The notes below the pieces were generated by a model. It did no database searches and was not told the origin of the DNA. It saw only the letters and a list, made by a program, of their open reading frames with translations. A program made the translations under genes and the position numbers. This document shows, one piece after another, positions 17,201 to 25,826 of a stretch of 64,000 bases of DNA. This DNA is from Acidobacteriota bacterium (GTDB lineage: Bacteria; Acidobacteriota; Vicinamibacteria; Vicinamibacterales; SCN-69-37). The stretch is from positions 1 to 64,000 of the forward strand of contig CANIII010000005.1 in the NCBI GenBank assembly GCA_947467605.1. Direction: 5' to 3'. Within the stretch, counting starts at the first letter, position 1; each line of letters opens with the position of its first letter.

Positions 17201-17665
17201 GCCAGCCGATTGAAGGATGATGGCGAGCAGCCGCAGCCGAACACTGCCCACTCCGGCCTTCAGGGTCCCGCCCGCGCTATGGAGGCCTGCGCCCTGCTTG
17301 CCCCGAGTGCTCAACTCCTTCAGTAGGTGCTGAATCTCTTCTGGTAAGACGCCGATGTTCCTCGCGTGCTGGCCATCGGGGAACTGGAAGTCGGTCCACA
17401 AGTAGCGCAGCACCTTGACCAAGTGGGACTTGCCGCTCCCGTAGAAACCACTTACCCACGCGGCCTTTTGCTCTTGGCCGAAACAATCTAAGTAACCCCG
17501 GAGGATCCGCTCCATTCCGCTGCGATACTCGCCGTCGCAGACGAACGTCTCGAGTTCGTATCGCAATGTCGCCAGGTCGCCAGGGTTGTTGCTTGAGACG
17601 CCGTCGTTGAGGATTCGCCAATCGAGCGGGTTCTTGACGAACAGTTCCTTAATGAGTGTTGGCAT
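14249..17665 (-). CDS. brxC: BREX P-loop ATPase BrxC
   Basis: An 1138-residue ATPase with the BrxC-type N terminus (LIKELFVKNPLDWRILNDGV) and Walker A GFYGSGKSH at 73-81. A Walker B-like strand LVVLDEIQQFI follows around residue 260. The C terminus contains long charged helices. BrxC is an essential, large ATPase of BREX type 1, with ORC/Cdc6-like features in related proteins. Its start is one base beyond the brxB stop and pglX follows after 11 bp, so the genes are almost certainly co-transcribed. Confidence 0.93.
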   Translation of the reverse strand: MPTLIKELFVKNPLDWRILNDGVSSNNPGDLATLRYELETFVCDGEYRSGMERILRGYLDCFGQEQKAAWVSGFYGSGKSHLVKVLRYLWTDFQFPDGQHARNIGVLPEEIQHLLKELSTRGKQGAGLHSAGGTLKAGVGSVRLRLLAIILQSAGLAGKLSVARLQMDLRDEGKLDAVRKAITAAGKDPDEEFDKLYTSKALQQAYLDAFPHLESAKNVSEAMRAQYPTKVEDVSIEDTVKLVRRALAKNGKLPCTLVVLDEIQQFINNNADTALEVQEVVEACSKMLDGLVLFIGTGQSALSDTPALQRLLGRFTVRVHLKDNDVEKVVRTVVLRKKEDRKGEIRKETDRQSGEIERQLKGTKIAARSDDSQAYVPDYPLLPVRLRFWEHVLHNVDATGTQAQMRTQLRVAHEACQAVANRPVGAVVPGDFLYGQLANILVVSGGMQRRFQEIIESQKTKPEGELRSRICALVFLISKLPDEGSGDVGVRATPEHLADLLTDDLGPSASALREKIPGLVKALVDESVLMAIDDEYRLQTTEGAAWETEYKRARAAAINNDPQIAAQRGQLLTKAVEEELAGVSVLHGQPRVKRKVSIHHGLEGPTGDGIIVWVRDGFQESQTVILQDIQRRSVDDATIHVLIPKVKADEIKQAMASVEAAKSTLYAKGNPTSNEGREAKAAMVTRQTKEETRLDAIVGEVMSDVKVFLSGGQELPGVTPRAAVELAADQVLGRLYPRFAAVDSPNWPAVWNRAKEGNAAALSVVGHQGDPDQHPVCVQLLSFIAAGRKGSEIEAQFSGVPYGWPDDAIHGCLAALVVSGHLSVRLQGQPTRLTELDHRKMRLADFRVERPVLTAQQKLRLRKLFQGAGHPFQPGDEASAATGYVQLLKQLARKAGGDAPLPMPPSPPDLIDLENLSGNDLLFALFEKADDLDNRVLAWKNTADEIARRLPNYQTAMRLAMHGRNLADVNVHGAELDEVQKNRSLLDEPDPVAAILTPVAAVLRAALQKAHEDYERLRLSEQTKLDGHDLWQKLPQPKRDELLRVAGVAALARPAVSTPQDLLASLDATDLGALATQADALPTRFAAALSAAIREAEPKAKHLSLPPATIRVKEDIDPWLKRARAEIEAALKDGPVIL

Positions 17666-17666
17666 G

Positions 17667-18227
17667 TCAGCTCTCAGGCAGGATAGGAACGGCTAGGTAA
17701 TCCCAGCCATCGCGCGCGTTCAGAAATCGGTAGGTGTTCTCTTCACGTTCGCCGGGGAAGAAGACGAGCAGAATCCCAGGGAAATCCAACGGTAAGGCGC
17801 CCACCACAGTCGACACGTGGACAAAGTCATACAGTTCCATCGCTCCAGTGAGCGCGAACATGGTCGACTCGCGAAGATGCTCTGGAACCAGTTTGACGTG
17901 GGCGGCAACCTTGTCCTTCAAGAACGCGAGGAACTGCGTCTCGGCATACTCCTTGACGATGTCTGGGTCCGCGAGCGCCAACTCGCGCTCGTCTGGATCG
18001 AAGGTGTCCATCCAGTCGGCGAAAGATCCCGTCAGATCAATTCGATGCCAGTGACGCCCGGCGTCTTTGGCCGCAATCTCAAACTCATCGATGCGAACCA
18101 ACATCCGTCGTTCTTCTTCCGGCGGATAGACAACGAACCACACTCGCTGGCTCAGTGGGAGATTCGCTTTCGGCGGCAGACCGACGTAGCGGCGATAGCT
18201 GGAAAGAAGCTGGTCGATCCTAGCCAT
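17667..18227 (-). CDS. brxB: BREX protein BrxB (DUF1788)
   Basis: A 186-residue protein matching BrxB/DUF1788: MARIDQLLSSYRRYV at the start, RVWFVVYPPEEERRM, LTGSFADWMD in the middle, and a C-terminal ILLVFFPGEREENTYRFLNARDGWDYLAVP. Its start overlaps the end of brxA by 8 bp and its stop is one base before brxC. Function in BREX is required but biochemically undefined. Confidence 0.9.
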   Translation of the reverse strand: MARIDQLLSSYRRYVGLPPKANLPLSQRVWFVVYPPEEERRMLVRIDEFEIAAKDAGRHWHRIDLTGSFADWMDTFDPDERELALADPDIVKEYAETQFLAFLKDKVAAHVKLVPEHLRESTMFALTGAMELYDFVHVSTVVGALPLDFPGILLVFFPGEREENTYRFLNARDGWDYLAVPILPES

Positions 18228-19029
18228 ACAACTCCATTTGCTTCTGCTCCGCGCGCTCGGCCTCGGTCAACAACGGCGAGCAGTCGATCTCGACCACGCC
18301 GCCGGCCTGCCGGAAACGCACCCAGCCTCGACCTGTGGCCATCGCGAGATGCGATGCGACGAATGAGGGATCTGGTGCGACCAATCGACTGAAGACAGAT
18401 GACAGGAGCGACTGTCCGCGAAGGCCAAGCAAATACCCTAAGGTCATCGCGTAGACAGAAGCCGCCACTCTCGCCTCGGGCACAGCTCGGATCTTCTTGG
18501 AGCGCCCACTGAGATGGCCGGATTCGGTCCACGTCGTGTTGACGTTCTGCGCCAGCGACTTCTTCATCGCCGGACTGAACCGACCCGGGAACGACTTCTC
18601 CAGATGCTCTTCCATCTGTTCACGGGTGAGCACTTCCCCACGGTCGCGCTTTTCGATCATTGAGAAGCTGGCACGAAGCTGGGCGTCTCGACAGAAGGCA
18701 CATGTCGCCGCCATGAGCGGCAGGCTCGCGGGTTCGTCACTCGCGAGCTTCCGCAGAATCCGAAACAGGGCCAACGTGGGTTCTAGACTGTAGAGCTGGA
18801 TCAGGTGACGGTAGCTCTTCTCGCGGCTCGCGAACGTCGGCTTACCGAGCACGTTGTCGTCGACGATCGCGATCTTGTAACGGTCCTTAGTCGTCTCGGG
18901 CGGCAGGGCGCGGAAAAGCTGGGTGATCTCGGGCAGCATCATCGACCGGGCCATATGCCCACCGGTCTTGGCTGTTGAGAAGCCGTAGGCTTCGGCAAAC
19001 TTGGGGATTTCGTGGGTCACGATGTCCAC
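18220..19029 (-). CDS. brxA: BREX protein BrxA (DUF1819-like)
   Basis: Read from a GTG at 19029 because an AGGAG lies at the right distance upstream, giving 269 residues; an ATG at 19128 would add 33 residues of uncharacteristic sequence. The protein fits BrxA/DUF1819 in position and pattern: GGHMARSMMLPEITQLF, a central SREKSYRHLIQLYSLEPTLALFRILRKL, and a C-terminal GWVRFRQAGGVVEIDCSPLL. BrxA is the small DNA-binding first gene of BREX type 1. It is somewhat longer than typical BrxA. It overlaps brxB by 8 bp. The 163-bp gap to the upstream lmuB-like gene could hold the operon promoter, but I see no convincing boxes. Confidence 0.75.
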   Translation of the reverse strand: MDIVTHEIPKFAEAYGFSTAKTGGHMARSMMLPEITQLFRALPPETTKDRYKIAIVDDNVLGKPTFASREKSYRHLIQLYSLEPTLALFRILRKLASDEPASLPLMAATCAFCRDAQLRASFSMIEKRDRGEVLTREQMEEHLEKSFPGRFSPAMKKSLAQNVNTTWTESGHLSGRSKKIRAVPEARVAASVYAMTLGYLLGLRGQSLLSSVFSRLVAPDPSFVASHLAMATGRGWVRFRQAGGVVEIDCSPLLTEAERAEQKQMELYG

Positions 19030-19192
19030 TGCCGCTCCTGGCAAGATCTGAGAGTGTAACCCGCCAACAACAGCCGCACACTCGCCGCCGCAGCCAGAAG
19101 CGTCAGAAGGAAGCGGCCGAGCGTCCATACTCTAGGTCCGCGTGACTTTGGGGCTGCGCTCGTCTCAGAAGCGCGGGACCGACGGCCGCCAC

Positions 19193-22180
19193 CTAGGCGG
19201 CCGTTGCCTGACCGCGCCAGCGCGGGACATGTCGCTGCGAAACGATCGTTCCATCGGGGTCTGAGTTCAGCCGATGGATTACGAAAGCGTCCTCCAAACT
19301 CCCGCCGGCGACCTCTGGGCTGGGAGCGATGTTGAGATGTGCGAGTTTGTGAGCCGCCATCACGGCAAAATCCTCGCTCCATGTCGTCAGCACAAACTGC
19401 AGATCCTGCCAGGGCGAGAATGCTGATGACAATAGGGCTTCAAGCCCGTCGATAAGAGCCGATTGCGTTAGCGGGTCCATCTCGAGGATGGGATCGTCCA
19501 GGACGACGGTGCGCAAACGCGTCCACCGTTGTTGACTTGCGAGTGCGAGTCGAAGAGCAATCGCGGCGACGTTGACATACGCGGAGTTGAGGACCGAAGT
19601 CGCAGCAAGGTCGCGCGATGAGCCATCCGTTAAGACGGCATGGACCTCACCGTCCTCGAGCTTGAACTCAATGTCCCACGGACAGCCCGCCGTCATTGCC
19701 TGGAACAGGATTGCCACCGGCTGTCGAACGTTCTCCAAGACAACTTCTGCTGTGGAGTTTTGTAGACCCTCCAACTGTGCATGAAGGTTCTGGAACTCCT
19801 CACTGCGCTGATGTAAGCGGCGCTGTCGATCCTGTAAGGCCTTCAGCGTCTGTTCTGCTGCTCCGAGATGCACGCGCGCCTCCGTCACCGCCCGACCCTC
19901 GTCGAGAGATCGGAGCTGATGCTTGACGTCTGTCGCCTTGGCCTTAAGGAGCAGCAGAGCGTCGAGACTCTCTCTCGCATTTTGCTCGAGCGCTACGACG
20001 GTACTTAAGTCTCTAGATGCGCCAACTCTTGTCAGTTCGGCGTCCAATGAGGCCAGGAACGCTTCAACTACGCCCCGCCTTCGGCTAGCACCGGCGATTT
20101 CCGATCTCTTCTCGCCGAGCGCACGGTCGAGTTCCAGCAGGTTGGCTCTTGCTTGGCCTTCCTCATGTTCAAGCCTAACGACCCGGGGATCGATCTCCGC
20201 CAGCTCCGCCTTGTTCTTGGCGATCTGTTCTGCTGGAGTGCCGGCGCCGAGACTGCCGCGGGCGCGATCTATCTGATCCACCAGTTCCGTAGTCAGTCTC
20301 TCCAACTGCTCCAGTTCGGACGATTTTGCAGCGATCGCGCGCTCAAGAGCAGATCGAGTACCTTCGTCCTCGCGCTCCGCGACTGTTGCATCGCGCAAGT
20401 CCTGTTCTATCCCGGCCAGATGAACCTCTACATCTGCTCGAAGGCGTTTCAAGGCATCTATCGCTGGAGCAATCGCGATGCCGGCCAGATTTAGGTTCTG
20501 ATCGATCTCAGCCATCGCGACTGCCCTAGCGCTGGCTTGCTTGTCAATCGTCGCGGCGATGTGCGCTATCTCGGCCCGGGTTTGCGCAACGATGGCCGAG
20601 AGCTGTGCCTCTCTAGTTTCCAATATCTGGCGTCCAGCCGCGGCTTGTTCAAACTGGCTCCGCAGGGCATCCGTCCCAGTAAGTAGCGCTGCCGTCATCT
20701 GCTCAATAGCTCGCCGCAGGACTTCAATCGAACCGTGATCGTGTCCACACATTGGGCAGCGGCCATCGTCTGCCAACGCGCGCAGTTCCGTGATCGCCGT
20801 GAGCGCCCGCTCGCTCGATCGCGAGTCCTCACCAACTCTCGAAGCGACGGCTGCCTCATTACGCCGCGCGACTTCGAGCTCGCGCGACGACAGTTGGAGG
20901 GACTCTTGGAGGTGCGGAACACTATCTCGAAGGGCTTCCAACCGCGCCAGAAGATCAGTATCCTCGGGCGCAAGCGCTGCGATGTCGAGAAGGGATTTGT
21001 CGATGGTCCTTCTTCTCATCTCTGCCGTTTGACGAGCCTGCTTCAACTGACCGAGCTTAGCCGAATGCCCCACCAAGCCGACTCGGGCAAGGTCGAGGTC
21101 GGCCTTGAGAATGACAAGGTCTTGTTTCACGCGCTCCTGCGCCGAAGCAGCCTCACGAACCCTGTCATCAAGGCCCGCAATGACTGAAACGGCTTGAAGG
21201 TGTCGCTCATGAGCGGCGACCGCATCTATTAGCAGTCCACGCTTGGTCGTCAGCGCTTTCAGCTGATCCGCTGCCTGCATCGATGCAGCGATTGCATCAG
21301 TTCGGCGCTCACGGAGAGCGCCCTCGATCGCCGCTGCCTGGTCCATCTGTTCGCGAAGACCGTCCAGCTCGGCCTCGTGCTGGCCGAGTTCGCGCGTTCT
21401 GGAGAGAAGTCCCTGAAGGGTCTGCAGCCGGCGCCGCAAATCATCAATCTGGGTTTCAGCGCGGGCTAGCGCAGTGTCAATGGGAGTTGGCTCAGGCAAC
21501 GACAGCTGTTGGTTCACTTCGTTCAGTCGCGTCTCAACCAACGTGGCCGAAAGATCGGCGATTGGGCCCGCTGCGGCCAACGAGTCATACAGCAATTTCG
21601 CCGTGTCGTACGCGGCGCGGGCGTCCCTGATCTCCCCCTGGATGTTCCGACCGGCGGAGGCTTGCCGACTGTGGGTCGCCAGCTGATCTGCCCGCGAGAC
21701 TAAGCGGCGCAGGTGCGCGCCGGCACACAAACCCGAAAGATCGTTTCGAGTTACGGCATTGTCGGTGCCGAGCACTCGCGCCAGCATTCCCTGAGTCGTG
21801 ATGTGGGTGGTCGTGATCGGAAGCGGTTGTCGATCCGGCCAGTCGACGGCGGCTGCTTCTCGAAAAGCTCTTTCAATTTCTGCTCGCGGCCTCTCGGTCA
21901 CTGCCGTCAAGACTGTGCCGTCATCGAGCGTCAGATTCACGCGGCCGTGTCCGCTGGCACGAGTATTTGCAAGGTACTGAGCTGGAATCAGACCATCCTC
22001 CTGATCCCGAACTTGCCCAGTAAGACCGAATTCGATCGCTTGAGCGACGGACGATTTTCCGGTTGCGTTCCCTCCGTAAATAATCGTCAGCCTTCTGCCC
22101 AAACTCAGGGTCAGCGTTCGTTCAATTCCTCTGAACGCGAGGAGGTCGACGCTCGACAAATGCAGGGGACTGCTGCTCAT
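19193..22180 (-). CDS. SMC/Rad50-like ATPase of a Lamassu/ABC-3C-like system (LmuB-like)
   Basis: A 995-residue ABC ATPase of the SMC/Rad50/RecF class. Walker A is YGGNATGKSS at about 35-44, long coiled coils flank a zinc-hook CPMCGH near residue 475, and the Walker B region VVLDDPILEMDP lies near 890. The hook and length fit LmuB, the DNA-sensing, dimerising subunit of Lamassu defence systems, in which it controls an effector (LmuA) with a small partner (LmuC). The gene order here, large effector-like, small protein, SMC, is the Lamassu order. It overlaps the small gene by 4 bp. A stand-alone recombination ATPase is less likely given this context. Confidence 0.8.
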   Translation of the reverse strand: MSSSPLHLSSVDLLAFRGIERTLTLSLGRRLTIIYGGNATGKSSVAQAIEFGLTGQVRDQEDGLIPAQYLANTRASGHGRVNLTLDDGTVLTAVTERPRAEIERAFREAAAVDWPDRQPLPITTTHITTQGMLARVLGTDNAVTRNDLSGLCAGAHLRRLVSRADQLATHSRQASAGRNIQGEIRDARAAYDTAKLLYDSLAAAGPIADLSATLVETRLNEVNQQLSLPEPTPIDTALARAETQIDDLRRRLQTLQGLLSRTRELGQHEAELDGLREQMDQAAAIEGALRERRTDAIAASMQAADQLKALTTKRGLLIDAVAAHERHLQAVSVIAGLDDRVREAASAQERVKQDLVILKADLDLARVGLVGHSAKLGQLKQARQTAEMRRRTIDKSLLDIAALAPEDTDLLARLEALRDSVPHLQESLQLSSRELEVARRNEAAVASRVGEDSRSSERALTAITELRALADDGRCPMCGHDHGSIEVLRRAIEQMTAALLTGTDALRSQFEQAAAGRQILETREAQLSAIVAQTRAEIAHIAATIDKQASARAVAMAEIDQNLNLAGIAIAPAIDALKRLRADVEVHLAGIEQDLRDATVAEREDEGTRSALERAIAAKSSELEQLERLTTELVDQIDRARGSLGAGTPAEQIAKNKAELAEIDPRVVRLEHEEGQARANLLELDRALGEKRSEIAGASRRRGVVEAFLASLDAELTRVGASRDLSTVVALEQNARESLDALLLLKAKATDVKHQLRSLDEGRAVTEARVHLGAAEQTLKALQDRQRRLHQRSEEFQNLHAQLEGLQNSTAEVVLENVRQPVAILFQAMTAGCPWDIEFKLEDGEVHAVLTDGSSRDLAATSVLNSAYVNVAAIALRLALASQQRWTRLRTVVLDDPILEMDPLTQSALIDGLEALLSSAFSPWQDLQFVLTTWSEDFAVMAAHKLAHLNIAPSPEVAGGSLEDAFVIHRLNSDPDGTIVSQRHVPRWRGQATAA

Positions 22181-22677
22181 GGTTTGTATTCCTTCACCAA
22201 GTCCTGCAGTTTCGTATTCGTTAGGTCCTCGTCCAAGAACGCATCGGCCAAGGCTGTTGGCAAGGCTTCGCGAACAACGCGATCGACGTCATGAGTGGGC
22301 GCCTCGGAGCCGAAGGCAAGACTCGGCAGTCCGACAAACGGTATTGTTACCGAATTATCGCTCGCGCGATCAACGAAGAGCACAATACGTCGGCACTTGG
22401 AAACGTCTTGAGCGAACGATGCCGCAGCCAAAGCGAGGCCAGGCGTCTTCTTGGCGTCGATGAGCAAGAGCACAGAGCGGGCCCAGCTCGGCGAGAGGCG
22501 CATAGGTTCCTTTCGGAGAAGTTCTTCCGCCCTTTCTCGCCATGTCGCGACTTCCGGCCTGCACACAGCAAGCGCCACCACTCTTGGGCTGGTCGCTGAT
22601 GTGAAGCAACCGGCTTCCACCTCACGAAACCCGGCCTGAATCAACCGATCAGCGGCAGAAGCGTAGGGATCCCTCAT
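22177..22677 (-). CDS. Small middle component of the Lamassu/ABC-3C-like system (LmuC-like)
   Basis: About 166 residues from the ATG at 22677 (MRDPYASAADRLIQAGF), which overlaps the upstream stop as ATGA; a longer reading to 22746 adds cysteine-rich residues that look non-native. The sequence has no catalytic motif I can identify. It contains a hydrophobic core ARSVLLLIDAKKTPGLALAAASFAQDV and ends with charged residues that overlap the SMC gene start. Its size and its place between an effector-like and an SMC gene suggest the LmuC/ABC-3C middle role, which links effector to ATPase. Assignment rests on context. Confidence 0.55.
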   Translation of the reverse strand: MRDPYASAADRLIQAGFREVEAGCFTSATSPRVVALAVCRPEVATWRERAEELLRKEPMRLSPSWARSVLLLIDAKKTPGLALAAASFAQDVSKCRRIVLFVDRASDNSVTIPFVGLPSLAFGSEAPTHDVDRVVREALPTALADAFLDEDLTNTKLQDLVKEYKP

Positions 22678-24338
22678 GCGAACACCCCGGGTAGCCACGC
22701 AGCAGCAAGGTTGCGCGCCGCAATCTCTGTCGCCTCTTGCAGACACGGCCTGAGGTCCTTCGGTTCGCAGAAGTGAATGTCACCCAGGCGGATTGTCACT
22801 GCATTGTCAGCAATGCGGGTTGGCCCGTCGCTGAGCTGTTCACTCTGAGAACTGACACGGTCTGCACGGAGGACGTCGCCGACCGTTCGAGCACGAGGAC
22901 TGCTAGACGAGGCCTCGACTTGAAGCAGGACGATGCCGCCTGGAAGTTCTTCTCCTGAAAGAAGGACTGAAGTCGGAAATCGAGCGACGAGAGCAGCATC
23001 GACCGCGGGGGCGAACAAGACGGCCACTGGGCGACCCGACACCGAGCAATTGCCGCCGGAGAACGACCCAAGCTGAACATGGTCACCTCCACAAGCGAGG
23101 AGGCCTGCCGTCTCTACGAGGTCGTTGACGATAGACTCCACATTTGCCCAAGTTGGTCGATCGTCGCAGATTAGGTGAAAGAAACTTTCGTTAGCGCTCG
23201 CACGAGACACGCCACCAAGAACAAATGTTGGCTCAGACGGGCCGAGGGAGCGACTGTACGCGAGCCGTGGCTTCGTTGTCTGCGGTGAGACTGGGTCACA
23301 AGCTAAGGAATGACTGGCTGCGGCGTCCCTCATGAGGCCCGCGGGCAACCCAGTAAGGTCGATGTTGTCTGGTTGAAGGACAGCTACAACCCTGCCCGAA
23401 CATATTGGTGGCCTGGTAGCGTTCATCGGCCCGCTACGATGGACGACTTCTGCTGACCAGAAGCAGCCTAGTCTTTCTGGAACTCGAAATCCTTTGTATG
23501 TACAGCTGTCCGGCAGCCACAGTTCGTTCCGGCCGAGGTCGAACCCTGGCGACGGGGATGTCGGCGGCACGACCACGTAACACGCGCCGTCGGTGTGGGC
23601 GGGCCTGCCCTGATTCACGAAGACGAATCGCATTTGACCGTTGTTCTGGTAGGCAGAGTGAATTGCGGGGCCCAGGTAACGGCGTTCGGGATCGTCATTT
23701 CGCTGCAGTACTGGTACAAGGTCGATTTGAAGCCCCCCAACTTCGCTTTCGAGTCTAGCTCGCAGGGCCGGCCACACGAATTCGGAACAGAGTAGGGGCA
23801 CAACGACGAACGGAGCGGATCCCAACCGTAATACGAGGAATGGTCCATCCCCAACAACCATCTGTGGGCCGCCAGCGTTCTCAGGTCCGCTCGCAAACCG
23901 TTTGGCGCGGAAGGTAACCCGAACGCCGCTTGCCGTTCTCGACATGACGACCATTGCATTGACGTAGGTTCCTGCCGCCGTCGAAGGCAGGTCGATTGGA
24001 CTGCCGTGCCGAGTTGCCAAACTCCGATATTCGTCTTGCGAAAGTCCCTCAACCCCACCAATTAGAACCATTTGGTGCAGGCTCGATGCGAGCTCGCTGA
24101 TCAAGTCGTCAAGCGCGACCTTGGGAATAACGAGCTCAGGGATGAGTGCCAAGTGCGAGTGCTCCGACTGAGCCTGCCTCACCAGCGCGAGACACGCCTC
24201 ACGGGCTCTATCCGGTTGTTCAGTGAGATAGACGCCGCCAAAAGGCGTCATGTGGTTTCGCAGCCCGCAGTCACCCTGCAGCGCAGCAAGTCTGATTTCA
24301 TGGCCGAGCGGAAAGTCTGGTTCGTCGATCAACCACAT
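22674..24338 (-). CDS. Nitrilase-fold protein, candidate effector of a Lamassu/ABC-3C-like system
   Basis: A 554-residue protein. The N-terminal 260 residues match the carbon-nitrogen hydrolase (nitrilase) fold. ALIPELV gives a glutamate at 68, FRAKRFAS a lysine at 146 and VVPLLCSEFVWP a cysteine at 184, which is the order and spacing of the Glu-Lys-Cys triad. The N-terminal IRLAALQGD is the usual first strand. The C-terminal half has no recognised domain. Nitrilases cleave nitriles or amides, or transfer acyl groups. As first gene of the effector / small partner / SMC trio it occupies the LmuA position, where Lamassu systems carry interchangeable effectors. A nitrilase-type effector would be unusual. 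Activity is inferred, not shown. Confidence 0.65.
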   Translation of the reverse strand: MWLIDEPDFPLGHEIRLAALQGDCGLRNHMTPFGGVYLTEQPDRAREACLALVRQAQSEHSHLALIPELVIPKVALDDLISELASSLHQMVLIGGVEGLSQDEYRSLATRHGSPIDLPSTAAGTYVNAMVVMSRTASGVRVTFRAKRFASGPENAGGPQMVVGDGPFLVLRLGSAPFVVVPLLCSEFVWPALRARLESEVGGLQIDLVPVLQRNDDPERRYLGPAIHSAYQNNGQMRFVFVNQGRPAHTDGACYVVVPPTSPSPGFDLGRNELWLPDSCTYKGFRVPERLGCFWSAEVVHRSGPMNATRPPICSGRVVAVLQPDNIDLTGLPAGLMRDAAASHSLACDPVSPQTTKPRLAYSRSLGPSEPTFVLGGVSRASANESFFHLICDDRPTWANVESIVNDLVETAGLLACGGDHVQLGSFSGGNCSVSGRPVAVLFAPAVDAALVARFPTSVLLSGEELPGGIVLLQVEASSSSPRARTVGDVLRADRVSSQSEQLSDGPTRIADNAVTIRLGDIHFCEPKDLRPCLQEATEIAARNLAAAWLPGVFA

Positions 24339-24672
24339 TGGGAGGTGCCGGCTTCACCCCACTGGCCGGAAACCAGCCTCGGGGTTGGAGACGCGACTTG
24401 GCCAGAATCATAGTCGATCCCTCTGGACATCCGGAGCGGAACTTCGCAGCACGACCCTGCCAGTCGAGCGGGCCCGGAATGGTAGCGCCAGGGTTGCCAC
24501 CTCCGGAGATCGTCCGCGGAATCTGATGCGGAAGAACATGTGTCCAGAGTAGAACAACGGTGTGACAGCTCAGGTCCCACTATTCAAAGCGCTCCCAGAC
24601 TGCCACTGCCACCGCAGCGAGCGCCCGGGCGTCTTCTTCGGCCGCAAAGGGAGCGCTCCGAAGCTGTTGCCA

Positions 24673-25494
24673 ATGAGTCGTAACATGGGCGCCATGTCGT
24701 CGATCCCCAAGGCTCGACTGAAGCTGCCGCCCTCAACCTCGACCCAGGCCGACAAGGATCGTCAGCCGACCGAGGCCGAGCGAGCGTATGTCCGTGCACG
24801 CGCGCGACAGGCGGCGCGGGCGATGTTCGAGGCAGAACAGCGAGGCGAGAACACGACGACGCCAGCCCTGGTGCCACCGCCAGGCGAGTCACTGCGGAGT
24901 GACGGGGCGAAGGGACGCACCTCGAGGGCAGCGATTGCAAAGGCCAAACAAGAACCGCAGCAGGTGCTAATGCTCGACGACGACGCACTGGCACGGCTTG
25001 ACGCGGACGAGCTGGCCCGGTTGGCGCGTCACTGTTGGAATGCGCGGCAAGACGACGAGCAACTGATTCAGGCGGCGCTCGACTGCGCCGTGCGATCCGA
25101 TCGCCAGCATTGGGGGGCACGGTGGCTGTTCAAGACCTTCGTGCGCAAAGGCGGGCGTCTGCGTCTGACAAAGGGAAACGCGCTGACCAACAAGCTGCAC
25201 AATGCGATCTGGTTGATGTCGCAGCAGCTGTTCGATCTCAGCGTGTATGCCCCGGCCTTGCGGTGTCTGAAGAAGTGCGACGCGCCGTCCAACTGGCACT
25301 GTCCGTCGCGGCTCGACGCCACGCGTGCGCAGTGCGCACGAAGTCTCGTGTTCCCGTATCGCCATCAGAGTCGAGCCTGCGATATCAACAAAGCGGCGAG
25401 GGCAATTATCATCGGCTTCACGAAGGCCGACATTCATGTACTGACGACCGACGCCGTGCGGAAGGCCATCGAGCGTTTTCCGGACAAACACTGA
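24673..25494 (+). CDS. Unknown protein at the start of the phage-satellite module
   Basis: About 273 residues from the ATG at 24673; further ATGs at 24685 and 24694 and a GTG at 24562 are alternatives, and none has a strong ribosome site. The N-terminal third is low-complexity and basic (a run like TEAERAYVRARARQAARAMF). The middle is helical (LARLDADELARLARHCWNARQDDEQL). The C-terminal third contains several cysteines (CLKKCDAPSNWHCPSR, then AQCARSL). I cannot name a family. It is transcribed away from the Lamassu-like operon across a 220-335 bp gap that probably holds divergent promoters. Confidence 0.45.
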   Translation: MSRNMGAMSSIPKARLKLPPSTSTQADKDRQPTEAERAYVRARARQAARAMFEAEQRGENTTTPALVPPPGESLRSDGAKGRTSRAAIAKAKQEPQQVLMLDDDALARLDADELARLARHCWNARQDDEQLIQAALDCAVRSDRQHWGARWLFKTFVRKGGRLRLTKGNALTNKLHNAIWLMSQQLFDLSVYAPALRCLKKCDAPSNWHCPSRLDATRAQCARSLVFPYRHQSRACDINKAARAIIIGFTKADIHVLTTDAVRKAIERFPDKH

Positions 25495-25604
25495 GCGCAC
25501 GCTCACTTAGGCGCGAACTGGACAGGTTCGCCTGAATTTGTCCAGCTGATTGCGCGTGTTTCCCCTCGCATCCAATCTGCGCATCGTTTCATGCTGCATG
25601 AGTC

Positions 25605-25826
25605 ATGAACATGCAGTCGAGATTCGTTCTCACATCTGAAGCGGCGCGGATCTTGGGCGTCTCGGCTCAGTCCGTTCGACAGTGGGAACGTCTCGGCCGG
25701 CTGCACGCAACGAAGACTGCCGGCGGCGTGCGCCTGTTCGCCCGTTCCGACGTCGAAGCGATGCGGCGGGTAATCGCCCAACACCGCCACGTTGAACCGA
25801 CGCCCGGCGGCGGAGGGACGACGTAA
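25605..25826 (+). CDS. Small MerR-type helix-turn-helix protein
   Basis: A 73-residue protein with a winged-HTH of MerR/excisionase type: FVLTSEAARILGVSAQSVRQWERLGRLHATKTAGGVRLFARSDV. It overlaps the next gene (ATGA). Proteins like this act as excisionases or phage regulators. It opens the packaging and replication operon of the element. Confidence 0.75.
   Translation: MNMQSRFVLTSEAARILGVSAQSVRQWERLGRLHATKTAGGVRLFARSDVEAMRRVIAQHRHVEPTPGGGGTT

Noticed and set aside
17817-18392. Long plus-strand open frames opposite the BREX genes, for example at 17817-18392 and 13416-14024
   Set aside because: They are antisense to clearly conserved BREX proteins, lack ribosome sites and show no recognisable domains.
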